Counted from the stretch's first letter, positions 1 to 13,000 are shown. The stretch: 64,000 nt of DNA from Capitulum mitella (GCA_030062745.1 CP099848.1:11367501-11431500), one strand, 5' to 3'. The notes: generated by a model not told the origin, from the sequence alone. Translations and numbers: made by a program.

Positions 1-1424
1 GAGCGAAGAAAAGACGCCCGTGCCATGGCTAGGGGGAACATAGGCTCGACTATGCCGAGCCGGACAACATTTTAGACGTTCCTGGGAATAATTAACGTCA
101 TCAATGTAGGCTGCAACGGCGGGAAAATCCCTGAGGCATAACTGCGGGAAATTTCAACGTCCTGACAGGAGAACTTTAGGACCCACACCATGTCAAAATG
201 ACTGGGGAACAAGCGTGCCGAAAGTTCCGCACGCCTACCCGAAGACGGCTGTCCTTAAGTAGCAACTGGGAACCGCTTCCCTCCCCACCGATGCGAGAGT
301 TGACGCGTAATCCCTGCTGGTTTGGCACGGACCGTAGCGCGCGCTGCGAGATCTGCTCAGGTCTATGTAAACTCCGCGACGGCAGGGAAACCGATCGGGT
401 TTTGTGGACACGGACTCGGCCGGCCGCCGATCATTCGCACGACACAAAGACCCTCATCGCAGAAAGCTCGTAACGGATAAACTATTCAGCGTTCGCTCAT
501 TGCGCCATCGACCGAAGTTCGACATTCAAGGAAGTTTACGGCGCACGCCGGCGTCGGAGAGGCAGGCCAGCACTGCAATAACTTCGAATGTCAAGCTACA
601 CGGCCCGACGTGGCAGTTTCTAAAATTGCCTCATGCAGTTTGTTAGAGGAAGATCAGGAGTGCAAATGACAAAAGTTCCTTTGCGTGTTAAGCCTTTCAG
701 CGTACAAGGCAAACAGGTGGCGTCTGATTACACCAGAGGGTAGGGACGGTAAGGTCTTGTCAGGAGCTCCCAACATGACCGCAGCACGCATCCCCCCTAT
801 TCACATGGAGTACGCCCATTCGTATTTCTACGACACAAGAGCCCGGGCGGCGTTGAACCATTGAGCTCCCGCAAAAATAAATGCAGTTTCTACGAAACGT
901 AGATGCATGTTCAACCGGGCAGTTGCTGGAGCAATTTCACCATCTGTTGGCCGGGGTGGAACGTCAGACGCCTCCAATCAATGGCTCCACAACCAAAGAA
1001 ACGATGCGGCTGATTCAGACGGCAGTCTTCGATGATGCAATTTCGAGTATTTACATTTTTGAACCTCAAGATTATATGTTGAGGCAAAAGTCTCGTCAGG
1101 GCCAACATTCGATTGATTTGGAGCGTACCATTTTTGCACCGTCAATAAAAGGTCATCGTCAGCCTTTATTACGCTACTGATACCGACAATTATGGTAAAT
1201 TATCTCAGAACTAGAATTATGGTCATGGACAAACGTACAAAAACGTCGTCATTACTGGGATAAGTGACAAAAATTACAGTCGGTTCTAAGCGATTTTGAG
1301 GTCGTTTATGGTCAGTGCCCTCACATAGCTATGCACAGGCTATCGGCCTGTCAAGTTCTCTGACATATCGTGAAACACGCGCCCTGTAAGCCCCAAAAAG
1401 TCTTGAATCAAGACAGACGCGATG
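1..1424. other. No gene recognised
   Basis: The first 700 bases are moderately GC-rich with short overlapping frames on both strands (91 codons or fewer). None shows a recognisable domain or a splice-flanked reading frame. A 99-codon plus-strand frame at 881-1180 also lacks recognisable features. Confidence 0.5.
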
Positions 1425-1680
1425 TCTCGTCAGACTCTTGACGAGGAGGCCAAAATATGGCTCAGGTCTAGAAAAAACGAACTGCAGATCCTCGAGAATG
1501 ACGTGAGAACCAAGTAACCTAACATGACTTGGTAATTTATTTTTTTAGATGCGGAAAGGCTGTAAAATCAACTATTGCAAGTTTCAGGTTCTTGATGCCG
1601 GCCGTTCGCTACAGTCTTAAAAAATGTCCGCAGGAGGGAGAGGATGACGGCTGGAAACCAGCCCGTCATCTGGCGAGGGG
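1425..1680 (+). repeat. Interspersed repeat, family C, copy 1
   Basis: Bases 1425-1625 align by eye along their length with 57409-57612, so this is a dispersed repeat rather than a gene. The right part carries a strong hairpin at 1643-1670 (GATGACGGCTGG, a 3-base loop, then its near-perfect complement). It is followed by GGCGAGGGGTAAA, which resembles the GGGTTAA ends of the TTAA elements listed elsewhere in this window. The element class is not certain. I could not define the left end. Confidence 0.6.
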
Positions 1681-2704
1681 TAAATAGTTGTTGTTCAGCG
1701 AAACAGGCGCGAAATTTTTTGATCGAATCTGGATCAAACCATCATTTACGAGGACGCAATTTTTACTTCACGACTTATAGTTTTTTTTCGTTTTGAGGCA
1801 CGAAAACCACGTGCATATATTTTTTTCGTCGCCAAATGGGAAACCATTTGAATACGGAGCCCTGCAAAAATAGCCAAAACCTAAAATCTGGACACATGAA
1901 ACGGATATCTGTTAGGTCACTTGTTACAACATACCCCACTCTCCTTCACGATAAATACATAGCCTTTCAAGACGTTTGTGCGCCGCGAAATGCGAGTCCC
2001 TGTTGTTGAAAAGGACTATAAAGTTTCGGCTATTTCCTGTTTGTTTCCACTGAACAGTCAATGGATACGTCCACTCGCAGTCCACTGAATTTTTGGAAAG
2101 GCGTATTTTTTGCTCATTTTGTGGAGATCATGGCCTACAAAACCAATGTGAATCATAACATAGTCATGTGAGGACAACTTACGGCGCCGAATCAACCACT
2201 GACACCTCGCAAATAGATATAAATTTCGATCTGAAACCAAGGAAGCTACTTTAGCTTAGACCGTGTATACAACTTGCAAGCATCGAAAACAATGCTGCCC
2301 TTCTGAAATTAAAGGTTGGTCATATTAAGCTATGTGAAGTTTATTGGGAAGCATTCCTAAATTGAACTGCGGGGTTTTGATACAGTACGGAAGACGACAG
2401 TAGCATCTCAGATGCTGAGTTAAAATGTTCCGATCCTACTTGGTCTCTTCTAAGCTTACCTTTCTAGGCGTCCACGTCCTTTTCCACCAATGTGTATATT
2501 CCACCACCATAGCCGCGAAGAATTTCTAGAAGAAAAGTATGGGACAAGTACTTACCCAGTTTGGTTTTGGCTAAGTCGCTTTCTTTCATTCCATGTTCAT
2601 ACGAATTTTCGACAGGATGCACCCACTTAGCCGTTAATTTCTTTGCTTCAAAACTCATCATGATGGGAGAAGCAGTAGTAATGTTAGCATGATAATACGT
2701 GGGC
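1681..2704. other. No gene recognised
   Basis: AT-rich sequence with short T-runs. The only frames are 60 and 65 codons on the minus strand and have no recognisable features. Confidence 0.5.
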
Positions 2705-3885
2705 TTAACTCTATTCCCTGCAGGTTGGGGCTGAATCCGCTAAGCTGTTTTTTTTTCCTTGCCAATTCTAGGCTTTTAGCGCATTTTCTCGAAACTTGGT
2801 GACTTTTCCTAACCATCCTTTCTATGTGTTGTAACAAAACTTAGTAATTCTATTTTGCTCAAGGGCGAAGCCAGGCAACGTTTTTGGAGGAGCCTCAGGC
2901 CGTTTTTGACCCTGTTCAGGGTAAAAGGAAAATGTTTGCCAAAAGTAGCATTTTTAAGATAGAACTTAATATTTTATATGGATGTATAGGTAAGTAGCTG
3001 GACAACATACAGACACACTTTTGTTTGTCTGAAACCACTCTACAAGGTAAGGTCAAGTTCAAAAATCAAAATTTGGTTTTACAGTAATAATTTTTGCGCT
3101 ATTATTTCAAACGGCAAACCCAAACATATATGCCGTAGAAGGGTACCTGTGTACCAAGGGTACTTGTGTACCAAGTTTCAGCTTGATAACGGGTCGGGTC
3201 ACGGATCTATGACCTACAATGTCAGTGCGCGCACCCAATATCACAACAGCCGTAAAATGAAAGTTTAGAAATAGAGTGAATTCAAATGATTGGAAACGTT
3301 TTCCAATAATTATCCTAAGGTCATTGGAGGTCATTTAAGGTCAATGGTCATAAGTTGATCTGAACAATATGTCACCATGATAGTTTTCCCTTTTCATGTC
3401 CCTGGTACCGCCTACGCTAACATTATGCCAACACTGTAATACGATTTGTACTTCTTCAGCATAACATGACTATGAGAAGATAAAAAGGTATTTTGAACTT
3501 CCTTTTTTTATTCAGTTTTTGAAAAACTAATCCTCCTATTTTTGAAACCACGTGAACGCCTATAACTTTCCTCAAAATCTGAAATGTATGGGCCAACGGT
3601 AAAAGTCCCATCCATAATCTCCTGATTCATGCCAGTTTCATCAAAATCGGTCCATAAACAACAGAGTTATAACAAGTGCAAAAATGTCCCCCATTTTTGC
3701 CCCCTGTATCCAACCCTTTCGTAATTTTGAAAACTTCTTTTTCTAAAAATGTAGTCTACATCATGGCAAATCGATTGCCGTTTGTTGCATTGAAATCGAA
3801 TGAATAGTTCTCAAGATCTGGGGGGGGGCGAATCCCCCCTGCCGGGAATCCGCTATACCGTTTAGCCCTCCGGGAATAAAGTTAA
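2705..3885 (+). mobile_element. TTAA-flanked non-autonomous DNA element, family A, copy 1
   Basis: The sequence is bounded by TTAA at 2705-2708 and 3882-3885. The terminal inverted repeats read TTAACTCTATTCCC on the left and TTAACTTTATTCCC on the right (reverse complement). A G-run/C-run hairpin sits just inside the right end (3820-3838). The whole interior aligns with the split copy at 37619-38046 plus 42814-43556. It holds no transposase frame, so it is non-autonomous. TTAA targets are known for piggyBac and Kolobok transposons; which of these it belongs to cannot be told here. The interior carries three AGGTCA-type half-sites at about 3316-3345. Confidence 0.75.
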
Positions 3886-4935
3886 TACACAACTCTGCTG
3901 CGCTAACCTACGTTACTCATTAAATATACGCGAATGACTTGAATGAAAGAATTCTGATTTCACTTAAAACTTGCTCACGGCAAGACAAGCGAGAACAATT
4001 TTCCAGTTCTGTGGTTGAAACAAGAGCAAACATTCCATCAAACAGTTTAAGCTGTCCAGTTATTCGTGGTGATTATGTGTCGCAACATTACTGAGGCAAG
4101 AGCTGGATTTGGTCTGCGGATGAAACACTTTCTATTATTTGAATCTGGGCCCGCGAATTTAATAAAGAAACTTTGGACACGCTGAAAAACTCTCTGCGCT
4201 CGGAAATGTGCCATCCCGAGACCCTCCAGGTTAGCAGCATCAGAAGCTTGCGCTGGATTTGTCTCAGACGTATAGTTTTACGTGCACCTGATCAAAATAT
4301 GCTTCCAAATTGTATAATGTTTGCAACGCTTGCAATGACCTGGTTTTTTCAAAGCTACGATGCATAAAATGCGACAGCAAAGTCTACCTGCAATATCATG
4401 TTCGGAAACGGTAGTTCAAAAGGATCTGATGAGAAGTGCCCATTATCTATTTGCTCTCCTGACAACACTGTTAAAATCTGAAGAAGAGGTTCCTTTAGTG
4501 TTTTCAATTACCCATTGTAAACCATGCGTTTACTTCACATCGCCGACATATGAATGTAAATGGCTGTTATTCACCAACATAAGCTTAAGCATTTGATAGC
4601 ATTTCGTATTCAGCATAACGTTGGTCAGTGGCCTGAGGTGACTTATCAAAGTTTTCTTAGGATGTGAAACACCGCCAACAAAGCCTCATTAGTGTTTTGA
4701 GTTTTACGCTGTCAGTATTTCAGTTTTAAGGAACTTTTTGCACTTGCACGTGGTTCTCGATCAACATGGCAAGCTCCTAGACATTTTCCAAGAAGTGTGC
4801 CGAACAACTGGCTACCAGAAACAGAACGCGCGTCGCACGGAAAACGAACGCTTTTTCAGTCTCCTGCCAGGACGCTCAACGCAAGACGCACTGCTCGCCA
4901 TGCGCAGCCTGTGCCAAAGCCACCAGTCTGCCCAC
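3886..4935. other. No gene recognised
   Basis: Intergenic or intronic sequence. Short frames of 62-83 codons have no domain signal. If the exon at 4936-5069 belongs to a minus-strand gene, this stretch is its downstream intron or 3' part. Confidence 0.5.
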
Positions 4936-5069
4936 CTGGCAGCTCGAGGAAGTTGGACGTCCTCCTGTGCCGGAATCGGGCGTAGTTGAGTGGCGTCGGC
5001 TCGCCCCGCTCCGAATCCTTGCTGCTGCGGCGGGAGGCCAGGTAGGCCAGGTTTCCGCCGCGGAACGGG
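4936..5069 (-). CDS. Internal coding exon of an unrecognised protein
   Basis: Read on the minus strand, a pyrimidine-rich acceptor (TTCTGTTCCAG) ends at 5070, and an open exon of 134 bases runs to a donor CCAG|GTGGGC at 4935. The exon has one leading base, 44 complete codons and one trailing base, so it starts in codon phase 2 and ends in phase 1. The peptide includes GGNLAYLASRRSSKDSERGE and ends FRHRRTSNFLELP: basic, serine-rich, with RRSS and RRTS sites that basophilic kinases could phosphorylate. Nearly every third base is G or C, unlike the flanking sequence. I do not recognise the family; the composition would suit a cytoplasmic segment of a channel, transporter or signalling protein, but that is speculation. 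It could belong to the same minus-strand gene as the first exon at 19752-20071, since both use GC-rich codons on that strand; nothing proves the link. Confidence 0.6.
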
Positions 5070-7151
5070 CTGGAACAGAACCGCCGAGAAGCGTCAGCAG
5101 TTCAAACACAACCGTGCTGGGACGCCGCCGCTGAAACGCAGGCATCTCTGAAACAGTGCGCCCGCCGCTGACGCAGAACAAGCCTGCCGCTGAGCGGGGC
5201 TGTTGAGATCAGCAGGCGCTGCTCGTTGGCGCGACTGGTGACGACACCAGCTGACGAAGCAACAGTCATTATCTCTACTGAACTTGAGTTGGCGTATCAC
5301 CACACAATGTGGGCCGTGATTCACTACCGACCGCATGACATATTGCAAGAGATGCCCTTCATTCCGTGCTACGGACTGCTGTGATTGAACAGATTCGACC
5401 CACGCTTGCCAGTGACATATCGTACACAAAAGCCTTTTCACTGGTTTCATTTGTGTTTCGAACACCTTTATTGGCATTTGTCGCGTCGCTTGGTGAAGTG
5501 GCAGAAAGGACCAGTGGTCGAACTCATTGACTCAGGGCAACAGATTACCTGCGAATCAAGTCTTCATTGTTTATCAGTGCAACGACGAGAGAGCGGCACC
5601 TAAGTCACAGCGAATAAAGCCGAGGGCGACGACCAGTCCTCAGACATCCGCAGACAGTCCACAGCCTTGTTCACAGCTGTCCCACGAGCAGGCCTCAGCC
5701 CGGCCACAAACAGTCGGCGGTCAGCTCGCGGCGATGGAGTCCGCTCCGCCGGTCGATGGCGCCGGCCGTCGTCACGGGAGGAAACAACAGACGATGGCTT
5801 TTGTTGGCCGCCGAGCGCCGGGGACGTCCCGAGCTCGTCGCCGCCGTCGAATCGGTGCTCAGCGGGCGTTCACCCTCCGGCAATCGGGCGGCGGCGCGGA
5901 TCGCGGCCCGTTTTTCGGCCCGCGCCTGCCCCCAGCCGCCGCCGTAATGCGGTCGTGCCGGCGCGCGGCGTCCCCGTCACAAACGACGCCTTCATTAAGG
6001 CGAACGCCGCCCTGAATCCCCGCCGGCTGTGTCGGTTGTGAATCGGCAAAGTGGGCCGGCGGGACTGTCGCTGGAAAGTTATCGGCGGGTGTGGTTCGGG
6101 GATTGGAAATGGCACCAGCGTCGGCGCCGTCACCGGGGTGCAGGGGTACACGCGTGCCCTGGCGTGACACAGGCAAGACATAAATCATCATCTGTTATTA
6201 AATTTCCCCAAAACAGTTATCAACCATACTAAAGTTCTGATTTTAACCCAAGCATTCAGTCACAATAAGTACCATACGTCCGGTGCTTTCAACTCTTACT
6301 TGCAAACACATGCTTGTCATTTATTCTGTCTTTCGTTCAGTTTGCGTCCTCAATCGGAAATCAGTCGCGGTGCCTTTGGTAACGCCCGTCATGAGATCGT
6401 TTTGAAAGGCAGAGCTTGACTCCCGTTCAAGGCGAAAAACTGATTTTTATTTTATTTTTAAGTAATTCTTTTAAACTATCCCCGAGCAGTTTTTCAAGTG
6501 CATTGCGAATGCAGTTGAAAGAAAATCCAGTAATAGGAGAGCAGTTTTAATGTATCGGCCACTAAACACTGGCCAGACAATAAAGATTGTGCAAAAAGGC
6601 GCATGCCATTAAGACTATACAAGGTGCATGGGAAGATTTCTGATGTCCCCAAAGTGGTATGGCTCATGGTACGTTAATGCTTTTGTGCGTTACAAGGCAT
6701 TTTATGCGCAAACCTAAGGGACTCGCTGGAATAAATATTCTGTGTTTCTCACCGACTCATTTGTCATTCGGAATAAATAACCTGCAACCGAGCATCATCA
6801 GCATCTCACATGTCTTGACCATTAACAACAAGGCGGCATCGTTTACGTCGGGAAAGCTGTTTTCTCAGCATCACGGATGACATTGTCAACTATCGAGCTT
6901 TAGAATTTTATTTACGTTCTGATAATGACGCATTGACGTCGGAAGCGAAGGAGGCCCAGGCAAAGTAGCTTCACCATTGCTTGAAAACTTTATATCAGTG
7001 CCCTATGCCCTATGCTCCATGGCATTATATGAAAAAATAACTGGGAACATGCCACTCTGAAAGCATATCCACCGCTTTACACAAGTTTGTAAAGAAATAA
7101 AAAATGATTCGTTACTTGTGCGGGGAATACATGCTTACACCCACATAATGT
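5070..7151. other. No gene recognised; GC-rich island at 5690-6160
   Basis: A GC- and CpG-rich island lies at about 5690-6160 with overlapping open frames on both strands (up to 162 codons). These are low-complexity Arg/Ala/Pro strings typical of chance translation of GC-rich DNA. The island may be a promoter or untranslated exon. The rest is AT-richer and empty. Confidence 0.45.
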
Positions 7152-7230
7152 TATATCCTGCTAGGAATTTAAATAATATGATAATAAAAAATAATTAACA
7201 GCACATATCCTGCAAGGAATTTAAATGATT
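7152..7230. repeat. Short direct duplication
   Basis: The block ATATCCTGCTAGGAATTTAA at about 7153 recurs near-identically at about 7204 (one base differs), giving a 51-base spacing. It looks like a local tandem duplication. It has no coding content. Confidence 0.6.
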
Positions 7231-7486
7231 TATTGAAAACAAGGCATTTTAAAATATCTCGAGGAACGCTCAGGATACCAGCGGATTGGGAAATAACATG
7301 GTAGCTGTTAGTGCATCTGGAAATAAACATCAGTAACGTGTCGATATTACCAGAACCAGCTCCTGAAATCCGCTTTTTACCAGCACCAACCCAGTAAGAA
7401 ACAAGGAAGCCGGTGGGTAAAATCAAACATGTGAATAAAGATTCAAGCGCAGTCCATATGATCCAAATGAGGAAGGATGCAGAAGT

Positions 7487-7933
7487 TTAAACCAAATGGA
7501 CAACTGGAAAAATAGGCCAGCATAGGGATAACCAGCATACTCGCTGGTCCTTCTCTGCAATAACCCATGGCTCGTCGTCTTCATCAGAAAGAAGACCGTC
7601 ACTCGCCAGCGTTATCTGCGTAGGTGGACTGGCGTCATCAGTGCCAGTCGGGTAGTCGGAAGGCCTCCCCGAGGATCTGTCTGACGCCAATGCACGCCAG
7701 TGCGAGCATCCGCCAAGGATCGTGGAAATGGCGAATGGCGCTGCATCCAAAAGGAGCCTTCTGCATGATACGCGTCGCGAGGGCAAAGACGTAAGGTCCA
7801 AATTAGCGGACTTTTCGCCCGTCAGCAGTGCGTTGAGAGGCGGCCTCTTATCAGAGGAATCCATCATTGATCGAAAGAAAACCGAACGACCGCATTTGTA
7901 GTGACGTCGTTTCAAAACAATGGAATAATCCAT
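7487..7933 (-). CDS. Hypothetical open frame, 148 codons, possible exon
   Basis: A minus-strand frame of 148 codons, with internal ATG ATG at about 7867, encodes a peptide with balanced composition. It contains an acidic stretch, DGLLSDEDDEPWVIAEKD, near its end. A possible donor (GCGA|GTATGC) follows that stretch at about 7550, so the true exon could end there. No family is recognised. The composition is more protein-like than that of neighbouring random frames, and it lies on the same strand as the supported exon at 4936-5069. It may still be chance. Confidence 0.22.
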   Translation of the reverse strand: MDYSIVLKRRHYKCGRSVFFRSMMDSSDKRPPLNALLTGEKSANLDLTSLPSRRVSCRRLLLDAAPFAISTILGGCSHWRALASDRSSGRPSDYPTGTDDASPPTQITLASDGLLSDEDDEPWVIAEKDQRVCWLSLCWPIFPVVHLV

Positions 7934-8580
7934 ATATTTCGTTTTTATGCCTTAACATCAGGTGCGTTTTCATCGTTTTGTGTCCACTGACAATGCTATA
8001 TAATCTTTATGTTTTGTCTTTTCTTTCTGATTGCTGAAGGACGAAGGCCGGCTTTCGTCGCGGTTTCTCGAAGAGTGCGCAGAGGATTCATGGAAGGGCG
8101 TGACGAAAATGACACGCAGACCACGCACTGAAATATCTTGACTGCATGACCCGTGACGGCGCTTTGCCATCTGGGAGAACGATTCTTCATTACTTTCCAC
8201 ACGCACATCCGCGCGCATCTCGCATAGGTATTCCAAGAATAGGTAAACACGCGCCTTACTGGAATACTGCCGTGGTCTGTTTTCCGCCTTTCCCGTCACG
8301 CCCGCAAAAACGACGCCAGGGGGTGCTTCCCACTCGCGGCACGGCGGCTGCCCGCGGGCGCCCTTTGTCCATCGGGCGACACCCCGCCCGCCGTATTGAC
8401 CCCAGCGGTGGGGCGGCACGGGCCGCCGTGCGGCGGCCGCCCCGCGCCGGAAAAAGACGCGCCACTCGCCGCTCGCGGCGGCCAGCGTTGCCGGGGTGCG
8501 GCCGGCTGCGCGGTCAGCGCCGAGTCCAGCTTCACGTCCGGCGGCGGCGTCCAGCCGGACGTCCGGCGTCAGAGATATCT
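7934..8580. other. GC-rich island, no supported gene
   Basis: A CpG-rich block at about 8281-8575 is open on both strands. The frames (196 codons plus, 256 codons minus) run straight through the adjacent GA microsatellites and have Arg/Ala/Gly/Pro-rich low-complexity translations. This argues against coding. It could be a promoter or untranslated exon. Confidence 0.4.
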
Positions 8581-8582
8581 CT

Positions 8583-8614
<32 letters not shown>

Positions 8615-8697
8615 GGCAGAGCCATAAGCATAAAGAACAAGCGCCAAACCAGACACCCACCATAAGAGAGAGAGAGAGAGAGAGAAAGAAAGAGAGC
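8583..8697. repeat. Two (GA)n microsatellites
   Basis: A (GA)14-type run at 8583-8610 and an (AG)n run at 8665-8697 (decaying to AAAG units) are separated by about 55 bases of unique sequence. Confidence 0.9.
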
Positions 8698-8776
8698 ACC
8701 CAGATGAACTTCCGAAGCCAATCGGATCTGGTGTAAGCACTTACTTAACTTCTGGACAAAGCTATATGTTGCTCAC

Positions 8777-10096
8777 TTAAGCCGGCGCAACCTGGCGTGT
8801 TTTTGTACCTGTGGCCGCCTGGAGGGTGTCAAAAAGGCGCCACCCTGTTATCTCAGGATCTAACCGTCGGATCTGAACCGGTCTACCACCAATCGATAGA
8901 CCAGACTCTTGCGATTCAAGAAATACTATGTTAGCTCTAGTCAAGTGACGGATGACGTCACAGGTCATATAAACGCTCACACGGCATCGGAAAAACTGAT
9001 ATCGGTTTGTACATCACATCATCCGCAGTTGTGGTCTGAGAGCCTTGAACTGGGTATCAAACGAAAGGTCACGATCTTCTGCGCCAGAAGCATACCAAAA
9101 TGTTAAGAAATGTCGAGTCAGGGCCAGCCTAGGTCAGGTGAAATACTGGTCTTACTTTAGATGTCAAAGATCGATACTTAATCGCAGCCTTTTTGACCCA
9201 CGTAACAAAAAGAACAGAAGTGAAATCTTCTGATGACCAGTTTTGCATTACCTGACTTTCGTCGCTGCATTATTCTTCCTGCCAAAGAACAAAAATTACT
9301 CGCTTGAATTCTATTTGCGTGAATCACAGAAATGAAATGACATCTCGTGGTAGTTAAAAACGCGCTGTCTGCTCTTTATGGGGTCAAGGTCACGACAAGT
9401 CAGGACAAATAGTCATCTTCTTTTTTTCTTTTCTTTTTTCTTGTTTTCTCCTTTCTTGCTAGGAACAGTTATTGCTCTCTGCTACTACTGAACGATCCTC
9501 ATGCGTTTTTTTTTTGCATTTGGTACTGAGCGGCTTTCATTTGTTTCAGTTGAATGTTGCATTTCATTTCGTTTTGACATCTACCAGTGACGTGACCTAA
9601 CATGACCTCACATTACATTTGGTGAACCTTGCTAGGAGGCAGATATAGATTTGCTTGTCCGGCTTGAACGATAGGGAGGGTTAGCGCCAACCACTTCTAT
9701 CACCCATAATGCAGAACAGTCCAATTTTCATCATGCATGTGACCTAGCATGACCTCTGTTGTTGATGTGTGACGGTCGCATATCCTTTTGAGGACCGTTT
9801 TCTATGTAAATCCAAATAATTCATGCACTATATTCGCGAATATTATCCCAAAACGACGCATGTTCGTCCTACCGTCAGAAAAGCAAAAATGAGCCTGCAA
9901 GAGTTCACTTGTGACGTCATATCTCAATGACTCAATGACTTGACATAGCATAAAAATGGTTTTGATGTAAAAAAATATATAATTGATTGGTGAACAGGTA
10001 CTGAGACTTTGGTTGAGCTTACTCGAACGGTTCAGAAGTTATTGAAGAAAAACCGAGGGGGTGCCCTATTTGACACCCCCGGCGGTGCCGGGTTAA
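8777..10096. mobile_element. TTAA-flanked non-autonomous element with terminal hairpins
   Basis: TTAA occurs at 8777-8780 and 10093-10096. The left end starts GCCGGCGCAACC and the right end (reverse complement) starts CCCGGCACCGCC. A few bases further in, both ends carry a matching hairpin: GGGTGTCAAAAAGGCGCCACCC on the left, GGGGTGTCAAATAGGGCACC on the right. Internal sequence beyond the hairpins is also weakly alignable between the ends. There is no transposase frame. TTAA plus CCC at the tip is typical of piggyBac-like elements, so a piggyBac-derived MITE is my best guess. The interior contains a TCAAGGTCA site (9384-9392) and a polypyrimidine tract (about 9418-9455). Confidence 0.55.
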
Positions 10097-13000
10097 AGAG
10101 AAGTTCCAGCTACTCATGCATATGGCCACTACCGTTTTGGCTTAAACATGACTTAGTTTACATGAGGCGATTTTAAAATAGTTTCCTGAATTAAGAAGGA
10201 AATGTCACAACTTAGCGACATCTCATTCCTTCCCTCATTGACATAAAATGAGAAATCATCACTCATAATTTGCACCAGATATTTAAGTTCCCTTCCCTGC
10301 GACTGATTTCCGTAAAAACGTATCTTGACCAAACTGACCTGGCTGAAGGAAATGAAATCTGGGATGGATGCAAGTGTCTTCACGATAACTGCTTAGTACC
10401 TTCTTGAATGAGGATGAACTTTATTGGCCTTCGTATTGTGAGAAAGGTAATTGTAGCTCGACTCGGTATGATGAAGTCAGCATTAACCCGTACTGTTCTC
10501 GGAAGCCATACGGATAGCCGACCTAACGTGCAAGCCTAAAACAGCGGATCTGTGTGGAGTAAATCGCAGACTGGTAAATGAAGGGGAAAGACGACGATAA
10601 TTTTTTTACCGCTCTGCATTATACAAATGGCATGTCTTAACAAACACTGTAAAAGAAAAGCAGGGCAACTTATTTATCTAACTCAAACACCTCATGAAAG
10701 CAGAGGGCAATTTGTGAAATCGCTGAACGTCATTCTTGTGAGAACGTGCGGTAGCCTTCAAATTCATAGCCCGTAGCAATCTGCTTCTGTGTTAGCGTCA
10801 AAGTTTCGGATGATTTCCCCTAATCACGGCATGTTATCTGTGACGGGCCCATGTAAAGTTACTTTCGAAGCATTTTTCAACCGAACTGGAAGAGTTGGTC
10901 AAGTTAAGTAATTTATCAACCATTAGCAAGTCTAGGAACGAGCGACTTTACTTTGCATTCCGCCTTTGACGACGTCGTAATAACAGCACAGAATTCGAAC
11001 GATTGGTTGGTGGCAAGGGTATCGACAGGAAGGATTGTTCTATTTGCCTAAAACAACGTTTTATCACTATGCTGGTTCCCGAAAATAACGCAAGATACTA
11101 TCGATGTCGCGAAACTTTATCTGCGAAGTTGTAAGCAGGCCATTCCCGCTTTTCTGTGTGACGGGGCCTGCTGTCTCTCTCCTTATTTTGATTCTATATT
11201 TTTGGGGTTAGGGGAATTCGACAGTTACAAAGCATTCATCTTAAGACATCACAAACATCAATATAAACACATAAACGCAAACTTCCAGAGTCAGATGCGA
11301 AAAAAACGCATATATTTTCAGTGTAACACCGCAGTGAACATGGTCTTAATCTATGTCGGACGATGGCTGGATGCAAAGTTATTAGGAAAGAGACTGGGTC
11401 ACGGCGTTGTGTCCAAAGGCGTGCAAACTGTTGCGCCCGCTGTTTACCCATATTTGGACTCCTTGCTCAGTATCTTGACGAGGAATGCTGTTTATCTCTC
11501 ATACAAGGAAATCTTGGTGGGTAGCAAAATTTGCAAAAACACCGGCCCCTGGAAGATCAGTGACTTTTGCAAGTTCAAGTAAAATCCTTTTCCTCATTTG
11601 ACCTTTAAGGGGCCATAGAGCAGATCATACTCGTACATTAATCCATACCGTCTCTGAGTTACTGAGATCTCTGAAATCACTGAGTCATTATGACCGTCTC
11701 ATACGATGTGACCGTAACAACAGTGGTGGCACATGATATCAAGTGCCCTCTTTCTCTACGACCTAACCAACCTCTCACCGTGTAGAAACTTGAACGACCA
11801 TAACTGCTAACTGTTCAGATATGATTCCTGTGAAATGTCTTTCATTACGAGATAACGAGGTAACAAAAATATCTGTTAGACGTGCTTAACATTTTGGATC
11901 GATAAAAAATCATATTTTGTGGCATTTTCCCATGGCGGTATCGCCATGAATACTTGCCGGTATGTTCGTTAGCATTTTAACATCAGACCTTGTGCAAACA
12001 GAGTTCTTGTGACGTGTGACGAAGTTCCTGTGACGTCATGCGTGACGCTTTAAGGGACCAGCGTCGCTCAGGTGTGTTATACCCATGAAGTCTGCCGCGT
12101 CTGTGTCGTCTGAGACATATTTCAGTTAGTGTAAAATGCACACCATCTTATGGAAAATTAAGCAGAAAACCTCATGGCAGATTATCATATTCGTAATTAG
12201 TTTTTGCAATAGAAGACATAGCTTCAAGGCCTGACTGCTATGAATTTGAAAAGATACCTCGCAACTCAGCTTTAACGGAAACAGGTACCATGATTATTCC
12301 GTTGCCGTAACACAAGCAATTAATTCTGCGTCGAACGGCACTAAGACCGCAGCAGTCCACCCACACTGCATTGTTTATGGCCTGTCGTGCATTTCACGGG
12401 CCTGCCCGCCGGGCGTCGCCGGCTGCGCCGGATACCGCCTGGCACTGCCGGGTGGTGCCGGCCGAGTGCTGCCTCTGTGCGCCGGACTTCCAGCAATACA
12501 AGACGTAATGATCGTGGCGTGCGCTGTGCGGACGAGGAAATAACAAGGACCGCCTCACGTTCAGACAGTGCACTGGGACAGAGGCAGCAAAGAGCACGAT
12601 CGCTTTGTTGGTGTCTGGCCATCACAGCCACGCATATGGCCATCACATCACAACCGGAATTCGAAAACTGATACGAAATTCGCTAGGACATCTTTTCCTG
12701 TATTGTTTTGCACTTTTCCAAACAGAAAGACAGCGACATTGCCGCTGATGTCAGGTTAAAAGCTACCATTCAATAAATACACTGCTTAGGAATTAAGAGT
12801 TGTGCATTTTCGTGACATTTCCGCCGTCTTCTTGAACTGCAACGTCACATATCGGCTTAAGATGTCATTTTTGTGGCCAAAAATGAGCCCCATTGATAGA
12901 TGTTGGAAACATAGGTAAATACAATCGGACCATTACTTTATGAGATACCAGAGTGTCGATCTTTACCCTCCCCAGGAATTTACAGATGACGAAATACCCC

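Noticed and set aside
5527-6191. Overlapping 103-162 codon frames on both strands
   Set aside because: All frames are open because the DNA is GC-rich; no domain and no splice-flanked frame.
8146-8736. 196-codon plus and 256-codon minus frames
   Set aside because: Both run through (GA)n microsatellites and have low-complexity GC-driven translations.
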